This document shows positions 59,638 to 64,000 of a DNA stretch of 64,000 nt, piece by piece. The notes beneath the pieces were generated by a model that made no database searches, had not been told where the DNA came from, and was given only the letters and a program-made list of their open reading frames with translations. The stretch's first letter is position 1, and the number at the start of each line of letters is the position of its first letter. A program made the position numbers and the translations under genes. The stretch is taken from positions 89,323 through 153,322 of the forward strand of contig JAKQKF010000250.1 in NCBI GenBank assembly GCA_029560815.1, read 5' to 3'. The DNA comes from a bacterium (GTDB taxonomy: Bacteria > KSB1 > UBA2214).

Positions 59638-62600
59638 ATGACCTTTCGCGAACGGCTGCAGGAATCCCGGGTGGTGATCTTCGACGGGGCCATGGGCACG
59701 CAAATCCAGGGCATGCATATAACCGACGAAGAGTGGGCGGGTGTGGCTGGCTGCAATGAGATCCTCAACTTCACCGCGCCGGACAAGATCGCCTCCATCC
59801 ACGCCGCCTACTTCGCCGCCGGGGCGGAGGTCGTCGAGACCAACACCTTCGGAGCCAGCCGCATCGTCCTGGCCGAGTATGGCCTCGAGGAAGAGACCCG
59901 CGCCATCAACCGCGCCGCAGCGGAGATCGCCCGCCGGGCCGCCGCAGCAGCCGCCGGAGCAAAACCCCGCTTCGTCGCCGGCTCGATCGGCCCCGGCACC
60001 CGCCTGATTTCCCTCGGCCAGACCAGCTTCAGCGCTCTGCACGCCTCCTGCCTGGAACAGGCCCTGGGACTGATCGAGGGCGGCGCCGACCTTCTCCTCA
60101 TCGAGACCTGCCAGGACCTGCTCCAGATCAAGACCGCCCTCATCGCCTGCCGAGATGCCATGACCCGGCTCGGACGCGATCTCCCACTCGCCGTCTCGGT
60201 GACGGTCGAGACCACCGGCACCCTCCTGGTCGGCTCCGAAATCAGCGCCGTCCTGGCCGCCCTCGCTCCCTTTGAAATCGACATCCTCGGCCTCAACTGC
60301 GCCACCGGCCCCGAGGCGATGCGGCCCTACATCCGCGAGATCTGCCAGCAGTTCCCCGGCGCGGTGCTCTGCCAGCCCAATGCCGGCCTCCCCCAAAACG
60401 TGAATGGCGAGATGCTCTACACCCTCGCCCCGGAAGAGTTCGTTCACCACCTCGGCGCGATGGTGCGTGAGGAGGGGGTGCAGCTGGTCGGCGGCTGCTG
60501 CGGCACCCACCCCGGATTTATCGGTCTGCTCGCCGCGGAGTTGGCCGAGGTGAGCCCCTCCGCCCGCCGGGCCCAGCCGGCGCCCGCCCTCTCCTCCCTC
60601 TTCAGCGGGGTGACCCTGCGCCAGGAACCTGCCCCCTTCTTCGTCGGCGAGCGGGCCAACACCAACGGCAGCAAGATCTTCCGCGACTTTCTCCTCGCCG
60701 GGGACTGGGATGGCATGGTCTCGGTCGGCATGGAACAGCAGAAAAGCGGAGCCCATGGCATCGACCTCTGCGTCGCCTATACCGGCCGCGACGAGATCGC
60801 CGATATGCGCGAAGCGGTCAGCCGCTTCGCCATCAGCGTCCAGCTGCCCCTCTTCATCGACTCCACCGATGTGCGGGTCATCGAAGAGGCCCTGCAGCGC
60901 TGCGGCGGCCGGGCCGTCATCAACTCGATCAATCTCGAGGACGGCGAAGCGAGGGCCGACCGGATCTGCGCTCTGGCCAAACGCTATGGCGCCGCTCTCA
61001 TCGCCCTCACCATCGATGAAAAGGGCATGGCCCTGGAGGTCGAACGCAAGCTCGCTGTAGCCCGGCGCCTCTACGAGATCGCTGTCAACCGTCACGGCCT
61101 GCAGCCGGAGGATCTCATCTTCGACCCCCTCACTTTCACACTCGGCAGCGGCGACGCCTCGCTCACCACCGCCGGCATCTCCACCCTCGCCGGGGTGCGC
61201 CGGATCAAGGAGGAGCTGCCCGGGGTCTATACCCTGCTCGGGCTGAGCAATATCTCTTTCGGTCTCGCCCCTCACTCGCGCGAGATCCTCAACTCGGTCT
61301 TTCTCGCCGAGGCGGTCAAGGCGGGACTCGACATGGCCATCGTCAACGTCAAAAAAATCATCCCCCTCTTCCAGATCGCGGCGGAAGATATCGAGGCCGC
61401 GCTGAACCTGATCTACAACCGCGGCGGAGGCGATCCCCTCCTCAACTTCATCAACCACTATGAGAAAAACGCCGGAGAGAGCCAGGAAACTGCCGCTGAC
61501 GAGACTCTTCTCCCCTTGGGCGAGCGCATTCAGAACCGCGTCGTCCAGGGCAACCGTTCAGGTCTCGAGCCGATGCTGATGGAGGCCCTGACCACTCTTC
61601 CCGCCCTGGAGATCATCAACACCCTGCTCATCCCGGCCATGAAACGCGTCGGCGACCTCTTCGGCAGCGGCCGCATGCAGCTCCCCTTCGTCCTCCAGTC
61701 GGCCGAGGTGATGAAGTTCGCCGTGGACAAACTGCAGCCCTTCATGGACAAGAGCGAGGTGCAGGCCCGGAACAGCATCGTCCTCGCCACCGTGCGCGGC
61801 GACGTCCACGACATCGGCAAGAATCTGGTCGATATCATCCTCACCAACAACGGCTACCAGGTCTACAATCTCGGCATCAAGTGCGAGATCGATACCATGA
61901 TCCAGAAGGCCGTCCAAGTCGGGGCCGACGCGATCGGCATGAGCGGGCTGCTGGTCAAGTCGACGGTGGTGATGAAGGAAAACCTCGAGGAGCTCCAGCG
62001 CCGCGGTCTGAAGCTGCCGGTGCTCCTCGGCGGTGCCGCCCTCACCCGCAGCTACGTCGAGGAGATCTGCGCTCCTCTTTACGATGCTCCGGTGGTCTAC
62101 TGCGCCGATGCGTTCGAGGGACTGACCGTGATGGGCAAAATCCGGGAAAAGAACCTGACCAGGCCGGCCCCAAGGGAGCCGCGCGCCGGCAAAGCAGTGG
62201 CCGGGGCCGCGCCGGCGGTGATCAGCGAAGCCATCCGCCATGACGTCGGGATTCCGGCTCCCCCTTTCTGGGGCGACCGCATTGCCGAAGGAATCGAACT
62301 CGATACCGTCTTCAGCTATCTGACCGAGAACGTCCTCTTCCGCGGCCGCTGGGGCTACCGCCGCGGCAAGCTCTCCGCGGAGGAGTACCAAACCCTGCTC
62401 GAGGAGCAGGTCAAACCTGAATTCAGGACGCTAAAGGAGCGCTGCATCCGTGAACAGCTGCTCGAGCCGAAAGTGGTGTACGGCTATTATCCCTGCAACA
62501 GCCAGGGCGAGGAGGTGATTCTCTATCATCCCGGCAGCAGTGACGAATGGCTGCGCTTTGCCTTCCCGCGCGAGAGCAGACCACCCCATCGCTGCATCGC

Positions 62601-63045
62601 CGACTATTTCCGGCCGGCCGGCAGCGGCGTGCGCGATCTGATCGCCCTGCAGGTGGTCACGGTCGGAGCCCGGGCGAGCGCAGAAGCCCAACGGCTCTAC
62701 GAAAGCAACTCCTACAAGGAGTATCTCCTCTTTCACGGGTTGAGCGTCGAGAGCGCCGAAGCGCTGGCCGAATACTGGCACCTGCGCATCCGCACGGAGC
62801 TGGGCATTGCAGGGGAGGACGGCAAAAGCGTGGAGGATTTTGTTGTGCAGAAATACCGGGGCTCGCGCTACTCCTTCGGTTATCCCGCCTGCCCCGATCT
62901 GACGGAGAATCGCAAACTCTTCACTATCCTGCGGCCGGAGCGCATCGGCGTGACCATCACCGACGGGGAGCTCATGACCCCCGAACAGAGCACCTCGGCT
63001 TTCATTGTGCACCACCCGCAGGCCAAATATTTCAATGTCGCTTGA
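59638..63045 (+). CDS. metH: cobalamin-dependent methionine synthase
   Basis: 1135 residues from ATG 59638, preferred over ATG 59629 because AAGAGG then sits nine bases upstream. It methylates homocysteine using methyl-tetrahydrofolate. Domain order: homocysteine-binding (FDGAMGTQIQ; zinc ligands LGLNCATG and VGGCCGTH), pterin-binding (VGERANTNGSKIFRDF), cap, B12-binding with DVHDIGKN (about 722-729) and SGLLVKST, then the SAM activation domain (about 850 on, ending YSFGYPACPDL). All modules are present. A rubredoxin gene follows 26 bases later. No cobalamin or SAM riboswitch lies upstream. Confidence 0.96.
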   Translation: MTFRERLQESRVVIFDGAMGTQIQGMHITDEEWAGVAGCNEILNFTAPDKIASIHAAYFAAGAEVVETNTFGASRIVLAEYGLEEETRAINRAAAEIARRAAAAAAGAKPRFVAGSIGPGTRLISLGQTSFSALHASCLEQALGLIEGGADLLLIETCQDLLQIKTALIACRDAMTRLGRDLPLAVSVTVETTGTLLVGSEISAVLAALAPFEIDILGLNCATGPEAMRPYIREICQQFPGAVLCQPNAGLPQNVNGEMLYTLAPEEFVHHLGAMVREEGVQLVGGCCGTHPGFIGLLAAELAEVSPSARRAQPAPALSSLFSGVTLRQEPAPFFVGERANTNGSKIFRDFLLAGDWDGMVSVGMEQQKSGAHGIDLCVAYTGRDEIADMREAVSRFAISVQLPLFIDSTDVRVIEEALQRCGGRAVINSINLEDGEARADRICALAKRYGAALIALTIDEKGMALEVERKLAVARRLYEIAVNRHGLQPEDLIFDPLTFTLGSGDASLTTAGISTLAGVRRIKEELPGVYTLLGLSNISFGLAPHSREILNSVFLAEAVKAGLDMAIVNVKKIIPLFQIAAEDIEAALNLIYNRGGGDPLLNFINHYEKNAGESQETAADETLLPLGERIQNRVVQGNRSGLEPMLMEALTTLPALEIINTLLIPAMKRVGDLFGSGRMQLPFVLQSAEVMKFAVDKLQPFMDKSEVQARNSIVLATVRGDVHDIGKNLVDIILTNNGYQVYNLGIKCEIDTMIQKAVQVGADAIGMSGLLVKSTVVMKENLEELQRRGLKLPVLLGGAALTRSYVEEICAPLYDAPVVYCADAFEGLTVMGKIREKNLTRPAPREPRAGKAVAGAAPAVISEAIRHDVGIPAPPFWGDRIAEGIELDTVFSYLTENVLFRGRWGYRRGKLSAEEYQTLLEEQVKPEFRTLKERCIREQLLEPKVVYGYYPCNSQGEEVILYHPGSSDEWLRFAFPRESRPPHRCIADYFRPAGSGVRDLIALQVVTVGARASAEAQRLYESNSYKEYLLFHGLSVESAEALAEYWHLRIRTELGIAGEDGKSVEDFVVQKYRGSRYSFGYPACPDLTENRKLFTILRPERIGVTITDGELMTPEQSTSAFIVHHPQAKYFNVA

Positions 63046-63071
63046 GGAATAACGAAACAGCGGAGAGAGAG

Positions 63072-63230
63072 ATGGAACGCTACATCTGCACCAACTGCGG
63101 CTTTGTCTACGATCCGATCGAGGGTGACCCGGAACGCGGTATCCCCCCGGGCACGGCCTTTGAGGATCTGCCGGAGGAGTGGATCTGCCCGGTCTGTTAT
63201 GTGACCCAGGACCGGTTCGATCCCCTCTGA
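63072..63230 (+). CDS. rubredoxin
   Basis: 52 residues from ATG 63072 with GGAGAGAG upstream. The iron-binding Cys pairs are CTNCG and CPVCY. The family core is present: YICTNCGFVYDPIEGDPERG, then PPGTAFEDLPEEWICPVC. It carries one electron through a single Fe(Cys)4 site. Because it lies 26 bases after metH, it is probably co-transcribed and could supply electrons for cob(II)alamin reactivation in the absence of a flavodoxin gene here. That link is inference. Confidence 0.95.
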   Translation: MERYICTNCGFVYDPIEGDPERGIPPGTAFEDLPEEWICPVCYVTQDRFDPL

Positions 63231-63240
63231 GAACAGGATA

Positions 63241-63310
63241 AAAAAATGCCGGGCTGTCCGTGGCACTGGCATTAGGGGGGTTACCAGTAACCGGGGGGAC
63301 GCCCGGCAAC
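63241..63310 (-). terminator. structured repeat copy A (terminator-like, minus strand)
   Basis: Outer stem GCCGGGC (63248-63254) with GCCCGGC (63301-63307), continued by GTCC (63256-63259) with GGAC (63297-63300). Inner hairpin is GGTTACCAGTAACC (63279-63292). On the minus strand the closing arm is followed by a U7 tract, so it resembles a multi-stem terminator. Confidence 0.6.
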
Positions 63311-63381
63311 AAAAAAAAGCCGAGCAGTCCATGGCACCGGAATTAGGGGGGTTACCAGTAACCGAGGGGACGCCCGGCAAT
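63311..63381 (-). terminator. structured repeat copy B (terminator-like, minus strand)
   Basis: Second copy, close to 90% identical to copy A by eye. Outer stem GCCGAGC (63319-63325) with GCCCGGC (63372-63378): the altered base keeps a G-U pair only in minus-strand RNA. The inner hairpin GGTTACCAGTAACC is unchanged and a U8 tract follows on the minus strand. Confidence 0.6.
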
Positions 63382-63532
63382 GTCTTTCGACACTGTTAAG
63401 ATACAATAATCAGATCTGGAAAACAATAGGGAATACTCTGTATTCTCCTGTCAGGAAATGCCCTACACCGGAAAGCGGCTACGAACACTCCTTGTTTAGA
63501 TTATACGACTTTATTTTGATAAAAGCAAGTTT

Positions 63533-64000
63533 TTAAAGGTCGATCAAACCGCTTTTGATGGCGTAGCGCACCAGGTCCGGCACCGTGCGCAGTTCCAGCT
63601 TGTCCATAAGACGAGCGCGGTGGGTCTCCACGGTCTTGGCGCTGATATGGAGCAGGTTCGCCACCTCCTTGTTGGAGTGGCCTTCGGCGATAAGCTTGAG
63701 CACGGTCCGTTCACGTTCGGTGATTTCCAGACCGGCGCGGTTTGCGCCATCCATTTTCTCCTCATCGCGCAGCCAGTTCTTTACCACATGACGCGAGATC
63801 GCGGGTGATAGGTAGATTTCGCCCGACAGGACATGGTTCAGGGCGGCGACCAGCTCCGCCGCGGCTGACTTTTTGAGGATATAACCGTCTGCGCCGTTCT
63901 TCATCGCATTGAAGACATACTCCTCGCGGTCGTGCATGCTCAGCACAAGAATCCTGATCCCGGGCTCCAGACGCTTGATTTCGAGGATCGCCTCGATGCC
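63533..64000 (-). CDS. NarL/LuxR-family response regulator, C-terminal part
   Basis: 155 residues visible; the start lies beyond the right edge. The end of a receiver domain is present (GIEAILEIKRLEPGIRILVL, SMHDREEYVFNAMKNGADGYILKKS with the conserved Lys), then a linker and a LuxR-type helix-turn-helix (LEITERERTVLKLIAEGHSN, KEVANLLHISAKTVETHR, ARLMDKL). A DNA-binding regulator phosphorylated by an unseen kinase. Transcripts would run into the tandem terminator-like repeats. The apparent start codon inside the window at 63946 is internal. Confidence 0.93.
   Translation of the reverse strand, partial: GIEAILEIKRLEPGIRILVLSMHDREEYVFNAMKNGADGYILKKSAAAELVAALNHVLSGEIYLSPAISRHVVKNWLRDEEKMDGANRAGLEITERERTVLKLIAEGHSNKEVANLLHISAKTVETHRARLMDKLELRTVPDLVRYAIKSGLIDL

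Larger units (their letters stand above)
63231..63532. other. intergenic region between rubredoxin and the NarL-type regulator
   Basis: A 302-base gap between convergent genes. It contains the two structured repeats (63241-63381) and an AT-rich stretch (63382-63532) with no recognisable gene or promoter. Confidence 0.7.

Noticed and set aside
59596..61458. 620-codon open frame on the minus strand across metH
   Set aside because: It is the antisense shadow of metH in GC-rich sequence, with no ribosome-binding site or domain; metH is unambiguous.
63241..63381. Short minus-strand coding frames through the tandem structured repeats
   Set aside because: The frames share a peptide only because the DNA is repeated; the pattern of stems, G-U pairing and U-tracts fits RNA.

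Overview
The window is a GC-rich bacterial chromosome segment that is almost fully coding. Its gene content points to the FCB superphylum or a nearby candidate phylum such as KSB1, Calditrichota or Zixibacteria. The evidence is several PorV/PorQ-like outer-membrane proteins, C-terminal FlgD-like/type IX-style sorting domains, a TonB receptor with a carboxypeptidase-regulatory domain, DUF4321, and promoters of the form TTG-N20-TAnnTT, which resemble Bacteroidota promoters. This is inference from gene families; no rRNA marker is present.

Layout. 1-15,500 (all minus strand): a cell-envelope and secretion cluster. In transcription order it holds a PorV-like protein, an M6-like secreted protein whose zinc motif is lost, a gluzincin/beta-propeller/Omp85-like barrel fusion, two paralogous small envelope proteins, a TonB-dependent receptor, an Fn3/FlgD-like secreted protein, a lipoprotein and a second PorV-like protein cut by the window edge. 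A long structured leader precedes the first gene. 16,056-29,157 (all minus): a tightly packed housekeeping run, ecfT-truA-fsa-htrA-purB-purC-pssA-DUF4321-tatA-tatA-gatA-gatB-efp-accB-accC-gcvH, with many 4-base ATGA overlaps. 29,445-31,700 (plus): a PqqD-like protein followed by an M29-type and an M55-type metallopeptidase. 31,776-43,630 (minus): dacB, a class III nucleotide cyclase, a PorV-TPR fusion, a NusG-II-domain protein, a Gx transporter, a TPR lipoprotein, pyrK, pyrD, rlpA and cdsA. 43,797-45,912 (plus): a membrane metallophosphoesterase and a PflX-like radical SAM protein.

45,958-52,061 (minus): five consecutive signalling genes, namely a REC-GGDEF cyclase, a HAMP-PAS kinase, a REC protein, a PAS kinase and an NtrC-type regulator. 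52,332-53,879 (minus): a CtpA-type protease with almost no leader. 53,941-54,104: four 41-base tandem repeats. 54,439-58,678 (plus): a divergent AMP-forming ligase, an EF-G2-like GTPase and a HIT protein. mazG (minus) and metH plus rubredoxin (plus) are then expressed from back-to-back promoters. The right edge holds two tandem structured terminator-like repeats and a NarL-type response regulator cut by the window.

The most unusual observations are non-coding: a recurrent promoter format shared by ten candidates, a roughly 240-base structured leader before the PorV-like gene, an operator-like palindrome at the diguanylate cyclase promoter, the 41-base repeat array and the 71-base tandem terminators. 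The most unusual proteins are the zinc-less M6 homologue, the protease/propeller/barrel fusion, the PorV-TPR fusion and the ligase lacking a normal P-loop. I saw no CRISPR array, insertion sequence, prophage, tRNA or rRNA.
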